DNA of 64,000 nucleotides from positions 310,001-374,000 of the forward strand of contig CALJKW010000010.1 in NCBI GenBank assembly GCA_937980205.1. The letters run 5' to 3'. The stretch is from an uncultured Myxococcales bacterium. GTDB lineage: Bacteria > Myxococcota > Myxococcia > Myxococcales > Myxococcaceae. Under the pieces are notes generated by a model. The model had not been told where the DNA came from. It made no database searches and saw only the letters and a program-made list of their open reading frames with translations. Made by a program: the position numbers and the translations under genes. Below, one piece after another: positions 1 to 7,633 of this stretch (within the stretch, counting starts at the first letter, position 1; each line of letters starts with the position of its first letter).

Positions 1-238
1 CGACGCCGTTCAAGTCGATGGTGACGAAGACGTCGGAGGTGCCGGTGCCCACGTACGGGTGCGACAGGCGCGCTGACATTTTGATCGAGCCGTCATTCGC
101 CACCGTCGGTCCCGGTGACGAAGTGACAATCACCGGTGTCGGGTTGACCACGTTGTGCTTCGGCTGCGGGAGGCCGACCACGAGGGCGATCAGCGCGAGG
201 ACTCCGGCGGCGGCGAGGAAGATGGCGGTTCGATTCAT
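1..238 (-). CDS. N-terminus of a probable VWA-domain exported protein (partial)
   Basis: The 79 visible codons begin at an ATG at 238 on the minus strand and run off the window edge, so this is only the N-terminus. A GGAGC ribosome-binding site lies about 7 bases upstream. The protein starts MNRTAIFLAAAGVLALIALV, a signal peptide or membrane anchor, followed by a Pro/Asn-rich linker and then a stretch containing RLSHPYVGTGTSDVFVTIDL. From memory, that stretch resembles the region just before the von Willebrand factor A domain in myxobacterial VWA proteins. The VWA fold itself lies outside the window, so the assignment is inference. In Myxococcus, surface VWA proteins include the gliding adhesin CglB, and the next genes look gliding-related, but identity with CglB is not claimed. 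Confidence 0.6.
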   Translation of the reverse strand, partial: MNRTAIFLAAAGVLALIALVVGLPQPKHNVVNPTPVIVTSSPGPTVANDGSIKMSARLSHPYVGTGTSDVFVTIDLNGV

Positions 239-569
239 GTCTTGCTCCGGCAAGGCGTTGGCCCAGCGCGTCGACGGACACCAGCGCGCGTCTCTCCGTT
301 CACGAACGAGGAGAATGAACGATCTACTTGCAATTGAAGATCCGCATTCCGACCGACGGTTAACCGACCGATGCCCGCGAAAGCGGGTGGGGAACCTGCC
401 GGAGATGTCGGTGCGCGGATGTGCGCGCGGCTGAGAGGCCGCACAGTTATCGACTGCCGCGCCGAACGGGCCGGCTCCAGTCCGTGCTCACGTACCAGAC
501 GACGTACGCTCCGCGCGGTCCTCGCCGGCGCCTCGACCTCGTGCCGTTCGCTCGCTTTTCAGCAGCCTG
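239..569. other. Gene-free spacer with two small palindromes
   Basis: This 331-base spacer lies between two minus-strand genes. It has no convincing reading frame. It contains the palindrome CGGTTAACCG at 357-366 and a short hairpin at 374-387 with a CCCGC/GCGGG stem and a GAAA tetraloop. No T-tract follows the hairpin, so it is at best a weak terminator for the lipoprotein gene ending at 570. The stretch around 300-345 is relatively AT-rich and may carry the promoter of the gene starting at 238, but no clear -10/-35 pair is visible. Confidence 0.4.
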
Positions 570-1070
570 CTAGGGCTGGCCGGCGTCCGGGATGACGGCG
601 CTCCGCGCACAGAAGTACGGAGAGGTCGTGACGCCGAAGATGCGCTGGTACGAGACGGGGTCCTTCGCCTTGATGGCGGCGAGGGTGTTCTCGTCGAGGA
701 TGAGCGGGCGGCAGCTCAGCTTCGTCTTCGCATCATTGTCGAGCTGTCCCGAATAGCTCGCGCATCCGATGGAGCTGTTCGCGACGCAGGCGCGCGAGCA
801 GTAGCCCTCGGCGACACCGCCGTCGTCGGCTTCTTGAAATGCCGAGTCGCGGACGCAGACCTTGTCCTCGCATTCCGTGGAGCCGAAAGAGATGAAGTCC
901 TTGTTCGCCGAGTTCTTGACGATGGGGTCGGACTTCAGCAGGTCGGCGCGGCCGCCATCGGGGAGCCCGCGCACGAGCTTGCAGGGGATGTTGAGGTCCG
1001 TCTGCTCACACGCGCCCATCGCGAGGAGAGCGATGACACCCAGCCGTCTCACGCTGAAGAACCGGTTCAT
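570..1070 (-). CDS. CglC/GltK-like gliding motility lipoprotein (probable)
   Basis: This is a 166-residue lipoprotein. The start at 1070 is chosen because a GGAG box sits upstream at good spacing and the frame then begins with a proper signal peptide, MNRFFSVRRLGVIALLAMGA, followed by Cys21 as the lipidation site. The mature part starts EQTDLNIPCKLVRGLPDGG and has several further cysteines (ECEDKVC, YCSRAC) that could form periplasmic disulfides. From memory, the segment KDFISFGSTECEDKVCVRD resembles myxobacterial CglC (GltK), an outer-membrane lipoprotein of the gliding motor. It is divergent from two barrel genes and a TPR gene that fit GltA/B/C. The identification rests on recollection plus context, not on an alignment. 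Confidence 0.6.
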   Translation of the reverse strand: MNRFFSVRRLGVIALLAMGACEQTDLNIPCKLVRGLPDGGRADLLKSDPIVKNSANKDFISFGSTECEDKVCVRDSAFQEADDGGVAEGYCSRACVANSSIGCASYSGQLDNDAKTKLSCRPLILDENTLAAIKAKDPVSYQRIFGVTTSPYFCARSAVIPDAGQP

Positions 1071-1247
1071 GAAGAGCTCCATTCGCTCCCTCGATGCGCG
1101 GGCGGGCCCGCGCGGCTCAAGGTGCATACCACGAGTTTGCGTTGTTGATGGGCAAGTTGCGCGAGCGTATGTTGCGCGCGGTTTTGCCAGCGGGGCCCGC
1201 GTTCAAAGGGCGCGGGTAGGGATCGAAAAAGGCACGGAGACACCTTC
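1071..1247. promoter_or_regulatory. Divergent intergenic region between gliding-type genes
   Basis: These 177 bases separate the minus-strand lipoprotein (start 1070) from the plus-strand barrel operon (start 1248), so promoters for both must lie here or be shared. An ACGGAGA ribosome-binding site precedes the TTG start at 1248. I see no confident promoter elements. Confidence 0.35.
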
Positions 1248-2051
1248 TTGAGCTCGCGACTTCTGCTGCTGTTGCTCCTGCTCCCGGCCGGGGGCGCACT
1301 CGCGCAGGACGAGGGATTGGGCCTCGACCTCACCGACGAGCCGAAGAAGGAACCCAAGAAGGAGGAGCCCAAGAAGGACTCGCCTCCTCCGACGACGACG
1401 TCGGACGCGCCGAAGCCGCCGCAGCAGAACACCGGCCCGGCCGTCGAGCGCGACATCACGCAGGACGACCGCGTGAAGAGCGTGCAGAAGAAGCTGTACC
1501 TCAAGCGCTACCGCTTCGAGCTCGCGCCCTACTTCATCGTCACGGTCAACGACCCCTACTACAACAAGTTCGGCGGAGCCCTCCGCGCGGCGTTCCACCT
1601 CTCCGACACGCTGGCGCTGTCGGTGCGCGGCTCGATCTTGCGCGTCGTGAAGACCGAAGACGAGCGCGTCGCGAAGCGCGTGTTCAACGCCGTCGTGTAC
1701 CGCTCGGTGCCGATCTGGGCGGTGTCGGCGAACTTCGAGTGGAGCCCGTTCTACGGAAAGGTCGCGTTCATGAACACGATCCTCCACCTGGACGGGTTCA
1801 TCACCGCGGGCGCCGGCATCATGTCGACCGAGACGTCGTCGCAGAGCGGCCTCAAGCCGACCTTCGACATCGGCGGCGGCCTGCGGTTCGTGGTGCGTGA
1901 CTGGGTCGCCGTCAACGGCGCGCTCATCAACACGACCTACGTCGACACGCCCGCCGGCACGACGAAGGGCTCCACCAACAACCTCCTCACGGTGATGGTC
2001 GGTCTGTCGATCTTCATCCCGTTCCGGTCGACGTTCCGGGAGGCCGAATGA
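1248..2051 (+). CDS. Outer-membrane beta-barrel protein, GltA/GltB (CglE/CglF)-like
   Basis: This 267-residue protein starts at a TTG codon, supported by an ACGGAGA box about 8 bases upstream and by the signal peptide that follows (SSRLLLLLLLLPAGGALAQ). After cleavage comes a low-complexity linker rich in Lys, Glu and Pro (about residues 25-60). The rest has alternating hydrophobic strands typical of a small beta-barrel, ending in aromatic and hydrophobic residues (VGLSIFIPF). The gene overlaps the next barrel gene by four bases and is followed by a TPR gene. In M. xanthus, GltA and GltB are paired outer-membrane barrels encoded beside the TPR protein GltC, so a gliding role is likely by context. 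Which of the two this corresponds to cannot be said. Confidence 0.6.
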   Translation: MSSRLLLLLLLLPAGGALAQDEGLGLDLTDEPKKEPKKEEPKKDSPPPTTTSDAPKPPQQNTGPAVERDITQDDRVKSVQKKLYLKRYRFELAPYFIVTVNDPYYNKFGGALRAAFHLSDTLALSVRGSILRVVKTEDERVAKRVFNAVVYRSVPIWAVSANFEWSPFYGKVAFMNTILHLDGFITAGAGIMSTETSSQSGLKPTFDIGGGLRFVVRDWVAVNGALINTTYVDTPAGTTKGSTNNLLTVMVGLSIFIPFRSTFREAE

Positions 2052-2791
2052 TGCTGCGCGCGCTCCCCCTGGTGCTGCTGTTCGCGTTGCCCGCCCTCGC
2101 TCAGAAGAGCGAGGAAGAGGCCGGCGACGTCTCGGAGGTCGACAAGGACCGCACGGGCCCGCTGCGCGATCGCGTGGCGCCGGTCTCGGGTCACCTGTTC
2201 CTGATGAAGGGGCGGTTCGAGGTGAGCCCCGAGGTCGGGTTCTCGTTCCGTGACGCGTTCTACACGAAGTACACGCCGGGCCTGCTGATCTCCTTCCACT
2301 TCACCGAGACGCTCGGCGTGCAGCTGCGCGCCGGCTACGCGATCTCGACGGTGTCGAACGCCGCGCAGATCTGCACGAACGACCCGATGGGCGTGCGCGG
2401 CTGCCGGTCTCCGACGCTGATGGAGCTCGACGGAGCGAGCATTCCGCCGTACGGCCGCATGGGCCTCATCGCGGACCTGAACCTCGAGTGGGCGCCGCTC
2501 TACGGCAAGCTGGGCATGCTCGCGGTGCTGCCGTTCCTCGAGATGATTCACTTCAACATGTACGTGGCGCTCGGGCCCGCGCTCTTCGTCGCCGGGTACT
2601 TCAACACGGTGCCGATCGGCGGCAACGTGAGCGTCGGCATGCGCATCTTCTTGAACCGCTTCATCTGCGTGCGCATCGAGCTGAGGGACCTCATCTATTA
2701 CGAGCAGCAGGCGCCGGGCTCCGTCCGGAACCAGCTGATGGGCGACGTGGGTGTATCGTTCTTCCTGCCCACGGACTTCACGCGGGAGTGA
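2048..2791 (+). CDS. Outer-membrane beta-barrel protein, GltA/GltB-like (second of pair)
   Basis: This 247-residue protein starts at an ATG overlapping the previous stop codon (ATGA), which indicates translational coupling. It has a signal peptide (MMLRALPLVLLFALPALAQ), a short acidic linker and then amphipathic strands consistent with a barrel. The C-terminus GVSFFLPTDF parallels the GLSIFIPF end of the preceding protein. Both also share a W(A/S)P(L/F)YGK motif near the middle, so the two genes are probably ancient duplicates. The likely role is the outer-membrane part of a gliding/adhesion complex together with the TPR protein downstream. Confidence 0.6.
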   Translation: MMLRALPLVLLFALPALAQKSEEEAGDVSEVDKDRTGPLRDRVAPVSGHLFLMKGRFEVSPEVGFSFRDAFYTKYTPGLLISFHFTETLGVQLRAGYAISTVSNAAQICTNDPMGVRGCRSPTLMELDGASIPPYGRMGLIADLNLEWAPLYGKLGMLAVLPFLEMIHFNMYVALGPALFVAGYFNTVPIGGNVSVGMRIFLNRFICVRIELRDLIYYEQQAPGSVRNQLMGDVGVSFFLPTDFTRE

Positions 2792-2795
2792 TGCC

Positions 2796-4649
2796 ATGAA
2801 CCGAGCGCTCGTACTGATGTCGGTGTTGATGCTCGCGGCCCCCGCGTCGGCCCAGATGAACTTCGAGGGCCTCGACCTCGGCGGCAAGAAGAAGAAGAAG
2901 CCGAAGCCGGACAAGGACAACGGCGACAAGAAGAAGGACCCGGACAAGGACTCGGGCGGCTCGTCCGAGGTGAAGATCCCCGAAGGCGGGCTGGATCTCA
3001 CCAAGCAGCCGGAGAAGGACGAGAAGAAGGCCGGTGGCTCGTCGCCGACGATGTCGTTCGAGGGCGTCGACGTGTCGGGCAAGGCGGCCGATCGCCAGAA
3101 GCTCGACGCCGCGGTGAAGGAGTTCAAGAACGACAACTACGAGCAGGCGGCGATCGCGTCGTACGAGCTGATGCAGGACCCGAAGATGGCGGCGCTCGCC
3201 ACCGAGTCGCAGTACCTGCTCGCGAAGTCGCTGTACCGCATGAACATGTTCCACAGCTCGCTGGGCGAGTTCTCGAAGATCCTCGCCAAGGGGCCGCAGA
3301 CCAAGTTCTTCAAGAGCTCGCTCGAGTGGCTGTTCTTCATCTCGCGCAAGACCGTCAACGAGCAGGTCGTGCTCGACGAGATCGCGAAGTACGCGAACTT
3401 CGAGTTCCCCGAGCGCTTCCGCTCGGAGTTCCGCTACCTGCTGGCGCGCTACCACTTCGTGCGCGGCAAGGCGCTCGACGAGGTCGAGCAGAAGGGCGAG
3501 GCCGACAAGAGCTTCGAAGAGGTGAAGCGGCTCGTCCTGATGATCCCGAAGGGCGACGCGTTCTACCCGAAGGGCAAGTACCTCGAGGGCCTCGCGTACT
3601 TCCGCGACAACAAGCCCGAGGCCGCGCTCGAGGCGATGAAAGAGGTCGTGCGCGTGACGCGGCCGCCGAACGGGCCGATCACCCCCGAGGTCCGCGCGAA
3701 CCTGCAGCTGCGCGAGCTCGCGTTCATGCAGCTGGCGCGTACGCACTACGGCGCGCGGCAGAACCGCTACGCCATCTACTACTTCGGCAAGGTCGAGCGC
3801 GGGAACACGCAGTGGCTCGAGGCGCTGTTCGAGTCGTCGTGGGCCTCGTACCGCATCGGCAAGTACGAGCAGTCGCTGGGCAACCTGATCACGCTGGCGG
3901 CGCCGTTCTTCCGCGACGAGTACTTCCCGGAAGCGCTGATCCTGAAGGCGGTCATCTACTTCGAGAACTGCCGCTACAAGGAGGCGCTCTCCATCATCGA
4001 GGACTTCGAGCGCATCTACGGGCCCGTGCAGGAAGAGCTCGACCAGCTCGTGAAGAGGAACATGGCCGCGACCGAGTACTACACGGTGCTCGCCGACGTT
4101 CAGAAGCGGAACGAGAAGAGCGGCGGCAAGCTGAACGCGACCGACCAGCTGCTCGAGCGCATCTTGAAGCTGGCGTTGACGGACCAGGATCTCAAGAAGA
4201 CGTCCGACTCGATCAACGAGCTCGAGACGGAGATCGACTCGTTCTCGCAGAAGGGCGACAACTTCAAGTTCAGCGCGCTGGCGAAGTCGCTGATCGAGGG
4301 CCTCAAGCAGCAGCGCGAGGTGCTGCTCAACAAGGCCGGCACCATGTCGAAGGGCAAGCTCGAGTTCGAGCTCGATCAGCTCAAGACGCTGCGCGGCAAC
4401 GGCCTGCGCATCAAGTTCGAGACGACGACCAAGGAGAAGGAGTTCCTCGAGGAGTCGCTCAAGGCCGGCGGCAACGTCGACGTGATCCGGAAGTATCGGT
4501 ACTCGGCGGCGGTGTCCGATGACCACCTGTACTGGCCGTACGTCGGCGAGTACTGGCGCGACGAGCTCGGCACCTACGAGTACACGCTCACCAAGGGGTG
4601 TATCGAGCAGGGCGCGAACAAGCCCGGTGCTGAGACCAGCGGTCAGTAG
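2796..4649 (+). CDS. Periplasmic TPR protein, GltC-like
   Basis: This 617-residue exported protein starts four bases after the preceding gene; the ATG at 2796 leads directly into the signal peptide MNRALVLMSVLMLAAPASA. Next comes a Lys/Asp-rich low-complexity region (about residues 25-90) containing repeated FEG(L/V)D motifs (MNFEGLDLGG, MSFEGVDVSG). The remainder is helical, with tetratricopeptide-like repeats (for example around ALEAMKEV, YAIYYFGKVERG and EALSIIEDF) and a long coiled-coil-like stretch near residues 450-560. It completes an operon with the two barrel genes. M. xanthus GltC is a periplasmic TPR protein that binds the GltA/GltB barrels, which fits the order here. Confidence is high for an exported TPR protein and moderate for GltC. 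Confidence 0.65.
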   Translation: MNRALVLMSVLMLAAPASAQMNFEGLDLGGKKKKKPKPDKDNGDKKKDPDKDSGGSSEVKIPEGGLDLTKQPEKDEKKAGGSSPTMSFEGVDVSGKAADRQKLDAAVKEFKNDNYEQAAIASYELMQDPKMAALATESQYLLAKSLYRMNMFHSSLGEFSKILAKGPQTKFFKSSLEWLFFISRKTVNEQVVLDEIAKYANFEFPERFRSEFRYLLARYHFVRGKALDEVEQKGEADKSFEEVKRLVLMIPKGDAFYPKGKYLEGLAYFRDNKPEAALEAMKEVVRVTRPPNGPITPEVRANLQLRELAFMQLARTHYGARQNRYAIYYFGKVERGNTQWLEALFESSWASYRIGKYEQSLGNLITLAAPFFRDEYFPEALILKAVIYFENCRYKEALSIIEDFERIYGPVQEELDQLVKRNMAATEYYTVLADVQKRNEKSGGKLNATDQLLERILKLALTDQDLKKTSDSINELETEIDSFSQKGDNFKFSALAKSLIEGLKQQREVLLNKAGTMSKGKLEFELDQLKTLRGNGLRIKFETTTKEKEFLEESLKAGGNVDVIRKYRYSAAVSDDHLYWPYVGEYWRDELGTYEYTLTKGCIEQGANKPGAETSGQ

Positions 4650-4655
4650 TCAATC

Positions 4656-4743
4656 ACGTGGACGTGGACGTGGACGTGGACGTGGTCGGCAGTTGAGCGC
4701 TGTCAAAAGCCGTCCACGTCCACGTCCACGTCCACGTCCACGT
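4656..4743. repeat. Perfect 30-bp inverted repeat built from hexamers
   Basis: The left arm (4656-4685) is five exact copies of ACGTGG and the right arm (4714-4743) is five exact copies of CCACGT, its reverse complement, separated by a 28-base loop. As RNA it would form an uninterrupted 30-bp stem. It begins seven bases after the stop of the TPR gene and lies between convergent genes. A bidirectional transcription barrier or mRNA 3'-end stabiliser is plausible, although there is no T-tract. The hexamer periodicity links it to other elements in this window (14.45, 18.48, 24.80 kb). Confidence 0.85.
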
Positions 4744-4757
4744 CGAAAAGCCAGAGC

Positions 4758-4955
4758 TCAGCCGACGATGAAGTCGTGCGCCCGGACGGTCTCGCGCTTG
4801 TTCTCCTTCGCGCGCTTCGCGGCCTGCGCCAGCAGCCAGTACACGTAGCTGTTCAGCCCGTCGAGCGCGTCGCCCGCGGTGCGGACTCCGGCCTTCTTGA
4901 GCACGTCCTTCGCCTTGCTCGCGATGATGAGCGGCTCCTGCTTGCCCTTCGCCAT
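4758..4955 (-). CDS. Bacterial histone (DUF1931 family)
   Basis: This 65-residue protein is predicted to be a complete histone fold. Helix 1 spans about residues 9-22 (LIIASKAKDVLKKAG), helix 2 about 28-53, and a short helix 3 begins near 58 (VRAHDF). Arg54, Thr56 and Asp61 fall at the spacing of the RT pair and the RD clamp of archaeal histones (KRETVRAHD against RKTIKAED). DUF1931 proteins of Aquifex and Bdellovibrio share this fold, and the Bdellovibrio one is an abundant DNA-binding chromatin protein. The ATG at 4955 is preceded by a very strong GGAGGGGAG ribosome-binding site, consistent with high expression. The gene stands alone and convergent to the TPR gene. DNA binding here is inferred from the family. 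Confidence 0.85.
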   Translation of the reverse strand: MAKGKQEPLIIASKAKDVLKKAGVRTAGDALDGLNSYVYWLLAQAAKRAKENKRETVRAHDFIVG

Positions 4956-5018
4956 GGTGGACTCCCCTCCGTTGGTGCGCCGAGGAATTCGGCGCCGTGG
5001 AGAGAATTCCTAGCGCAG

Positions 5019-5212
5019 CTACCGGCAGACCAGAACGCAATCTTGCGTCGCGGCGCCGTACGGCGGGCACGTGCAGGAACCCGTCATGCACCCGCCGTCA
5101 AGCGAACACTGCGGGAGGCACTGAGGCTCGCCGCCCGCGGTCGTGAACACGCAGTGCTGGCCCGCGGCGCGCACGCGGCCGTCATCGACATCAGAAGCAG
5201 CAGCAATCGCAT
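5019..5212 (-). pseudogene. Small Cys-rich lipoprotein, probably frameshifted
   Basis: Starting from the ATG at 5212 the frame reads MRLLLLLMSMTAAC, an ideal lipoprotein signal with its lipid-acceptor Cys, but it then becomes Arg/Ser-rich and ends after 42 residues. In the +1 frame the same DNA encodes a Cys-rich segment (QHCVFTTAGGEPQCLPQC, then CMTGSCTCPPYG) ending at a stop at 5019, a style common in myxobacterial lipoproteins. Joining the two frames would give a sensible protein of about 64 residues. This suggests a frameshift just after the signal peptide, either a real mutation or a sequence error. Alternatively the Cys-rich frame is read alone from an ATG at 5246. No clear ribosome-binding site is visible. 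Confidence 0.4.
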
Positions 5213-5239
5213 GGCCGATGCGTATGATGTTCGAACGCG

Positions 5240-6331
5240 ATGGCACAAGCGCCCAAAGAGAAGAAGGCGGAGAAGAAAGACGCGCCTGCTCCGCCGGAGC
5301 CGAAGCTCGAGCCCGTCACCATCGCCTTCGACGTCATGGGCTCGGATCACGGCCCCGAAGAGGTCATCCGCGGCGCCGCGCAGCTCACGCTCGAGACGCC
5401 GCACATCCACGCGCTGCTCGTCGGAGATCGCGAGGTCATCGACACCGCGCTCGCCACCATTCGCCACAACGCCGAGCGCGTCGCCGTGCACCACGCGTCG
5501 CAGTGGGTCGCGATGACCGAGAAGCCCAACGCGGCGCTCGACGAGAAGAAGGACGCCTCGATCGCCGTCGCCGCCCGCCTCGTCGCCGAGGGAGAAGCCT
5601 CGGCGCTCGTCAGCGCCGGCAACACCGGCGCCGGAGTCCTCGCCTGCGCCCGCTCGTTCAAGCTCATCCCCAACGTGCGGCGCGCCGCGCTCGCCACCGT
5701 CTACCCGACCCAGATGAGCCACGGCAGCAAGCAGGACCCGTTCTCGCTCATCCTCGACGTCGGAGCGACCGTCGACGCCACCGCCGATGATCTCGTCGCG
5801 TTCGCCGTCATGGGCAGCGCCTACGCGCGCATCATCTCGAAGAACCCCGAGCCCTCGGTCGCGCTGCTCTCGAACGGCACCGAGGCGCAGAAGGGGCCTC
5901 CGCGCGTGGTCGAGGCGAACGCGAAGCTGTCGCAGCTGAAGTCCCTGCGCTTCATCGGCAACGTCGAGGGCATCGACATTCCGAAGGGCACGGCCGACGT
6001 CATCGTCTGCGACGGCTTCGTCGGCAACGTGTGCCTCAAGATGCTCGAGGGCGTCTCCGAGACGGTCGTCGAGCTCGCGAAGTACGCCTACAAGGAGAAG
6101 CTGCTCTGGCGCGCCGGCCTCGCGATGCTGTCGTCGGGCATCGAGCGCATCAAAGAGGTCACCGACTGGGAGCAGTACGGTGGAGCTCCGATCCTCGGGT
6201 TCGATCGCGTCTTCATCAAGGCGCACGGGCGCTCGAAGTCGAAGGCCATCTTCAACGCCGGCAAGGTCGCCGCGAAGGCCGCCGGCAACGATCTCGCCAA
6301 GGCCATTCAGGACGCTCTACCGAAGGCCTGA
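5240..6331 (+). CDS. plsX: Phosphate acyltransferase PlsX
   Basis: This 363-residue protein makes acyl-phosphate from acyl-ACP, the first step of phosphatidic acid synthesis with PlsY. After an unusual Lys/Glu/Pro-rich leader of about 25 residues, the conserved core starts at TIAFDVMGSDHGPEEVIRGA. It continues with further family signatures (SAGNTGAGVLAC, LLSNGTEAQKG, VICDGFVGNV) and a C-terminal AHGRSKSKAIFNA. Length matches the family once the leader is excluded. The gene is not next to the fab genes that often accompany plsX. A short spacer and a GGGGAC repeat separate it from the downstream gene. The N-terminal leader could be a mis-set start, but no other good start is evident before the core. 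Confidence 0.95.
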   Translation: MAQAPKEKKAEKKDAPAPPEPKLEPVTIAFDVMGSDHGPEEVIRGAAQLTLETPHIHALLVGDREVIDTALATIRHNAERVAVHHASQWVAMTEKPNAALDEKKDASIAVAARLVAEGEASALVSAGNTGAGVLACARSFKLIPNVRRAALATVYPTQMSHGSKQDPFSLILDVGATVDATADDLVAFAVMGSAYARIISKNPEPSVALLSNGTEAQKGPPRVVEANAKLSQLKSLRFIGNVEGIDIPKGTADVIVCDGFVGNVCLKMLEGVSETVVELAKYAYKEKLLWRAGLAMLSSGIERIKEVTDWEQYGGAPILGFDRVFIKAHGRSKSKAIFNAGKVAAKAAGNDLAKAIQDALPKA

Positions 6332-6346
6332 TAGGGTGCCCGGCCG

Positions 6347-7633
6347 ATGAACGGCGTGCGGAAAAGGGGACAGGCAGCTTTTTCCCCGGGCCTGGTGACG
6401 AGCACAGCGCTGCCCAGGAAAAAGCAGCATGTCCCCTTCTCTGCTCCGACCGACTCCGCGCAGCTTCAGCCACGCGGCGCGCTGTCCTCCGTGCTGTCGG
6501 GCGCGCTGGCGCGGCTGCTTCCGCAGGGGTTCGAGCCGCTGGTGGGGCCGCCGGCGGGGAAGCCGATCAAGGCGACGGGCTCGCTCATCGGGCCGGGCGT
6601 CGAGTTTCCCGACCCTTCACGCTCGTTCGAAGAGAACGTCGCCAGCTTGAAGAAGAGCGGGGTGCCGCGGTTCCCGCTGCTCACTCCGATCGAGCGCAAG
6701 CACGAGACGGCGTTCGCGAACGACGTCGAAGAGAACCTCGAGTTCTTCCTCGAAGGCGCCCGGCTCGCGGCGCACGACGAAGAGCTCGGCACGATGATTT
6801 TTGAGCCCGATGGCCTCAAGCGCCTGTACGCGCCGTACGGCACCGCCGAGAAGCCGGCGAACGCCGACGAGCGGAAGGTGCGCGCCGAGGCCAACCACGC
6901 GCTGCACCCGACGGCGACGCTGCTCGCGCGGCTCGCCTTCCTCGAGCGCCTCGACGCGCTCGCGAAGCTGCCTGCCGACGACCCGAAGCGCACCGTGTTC
7001 GTCACGAGCGGCGGCGTCGCGGCCGGCAAGGGCGACATGGACGAGACGGTGAAGCTCCAGTTCGGAGGCTTCCCCTTCGGCGCGATGTGGGACTCGGCCG
7101 GAGAGTCCGACGGGCTCGAGAACGCGTGGGTGCTGCAGGCGGCCCAGGCGCGCGGGCTGAAGACGGTCTTCGCGTACGCCGCGAACGAGGCCGCCGAGCA
7201 GTACATCCGCTCGCTCGACCGCGGCCAGCGCACGGGCCGCTTCGTCGACGTCGTGACGTTCGCGCACTCGTACGTCGAGGGCGCGAAGAACATGCGCGCG
7301 CTGCTCGAGTCGCCCGAGTACCTCGCGGCGAAGAAGGCCGGCACCGCCACCACGCTCGCGATGCACATGGGCGAGTACGACAAGCGGGCCGAGACGGACT
7401 CGCGTTTTCCGCACTACCCGAAGGCGCGCCTGCTCGGAGAGCAGGGCCTCATCGACGCGCACGACGTGCCGCAGATGCCCGAGGTGCCCGTGCTCGTCGC
7501 CTCGGCGATCGCGACGCTCGAGGCCGAGGCGGCGCGTGTGAAGGAGCGGGGCGGCGACGTGCAGGGCCTGCTCACCGGCGCGCTCGGCAACGCCGAGAAG
7601 TTCGCGCGCTCCGGGCTGTTGGAGAAGGCATGA
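6347..7633 (+). CDS. Zeta-toxin-like P-loop protein
   Basis: This 428-residue cytoplasmic protein has a P-loop near residue 222 (FVTSGGVAAGKGD) resembling the Walker A of zeta-toxin kinases, except that the Ser/Thr after Lys is replaced by Gly. Downstream motifs (VVTFAHSYVEGAKNM, and Arg-rich GQRTGRF before it) would fit substrate and lid regions, but the substrate is unknown. The only ATG (6347) lies beside a GGGGAC inverted repeat, so roughly residues 5-32 are translated repeat DNA. A GTG at 6491 (residue 49) is an alternative start. The gene overlaps the next small gene by four bases and heads a run ending with pcnB. Zeta kinases phosphorylate UDP-sugars or other small molecules; whether this is a toxin is open. 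Confidence 0.6.
   Translation: MNGVRKRGQAAFSPGLVTSTALPRKKQHVPFSAPTDSAQLQPRGALSSVLSGALARLLPQGFEPLVGPPAGKPIKATGSLIGPGVEFPDPSRSFEENVASLKKSGVPRFPLLTPIERKHETAFANDVEENLEFFLEGARLAAHDEELGTMIFEPDGLKRLYAPYGTAEKPANADERKVRAEANHALHPTATLLARLAFLERLDALAKLPADDPKRTVFVTSGGVAAGKGDMDETVKLQFGGFPFGAMWDSAGESDGLENAWVLQAAQARGLKTVFAYAANEAAEQYIRSLDRGQRTGRFVDVVTFAHSYVEGAKNMRALLESPEYLAAKKAGTATTLAMHMGEYDKRAETDSRFPHYPKARLLGEQGLIDAHDVPQMPEVPVLVASAIATLEAEAARVKERGGDVQGLLTGALGNAEKFARSGLLEKA
6361..6440. repeat. GGGGAC inverted repeat (REP/RAYT-type element)
   Basis: A left arm beginning GAAAAGGGGACAGGCAGC at 6361 and a right arm ending GCATGTCCCCTTCT at 6440 are inverted copies over about 25 bases with roughly three mismatches. 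Each carries a run of five T or A. The loop is about 30 bases. The arms share the GGGGACA core with the elements at 21.40 and 53.28 kb. Such palindromes are typical of REP sequences mobilised by RAYT (IS200-like) transposases. No such transposase gene lies in the window. Confidence 0.75.
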
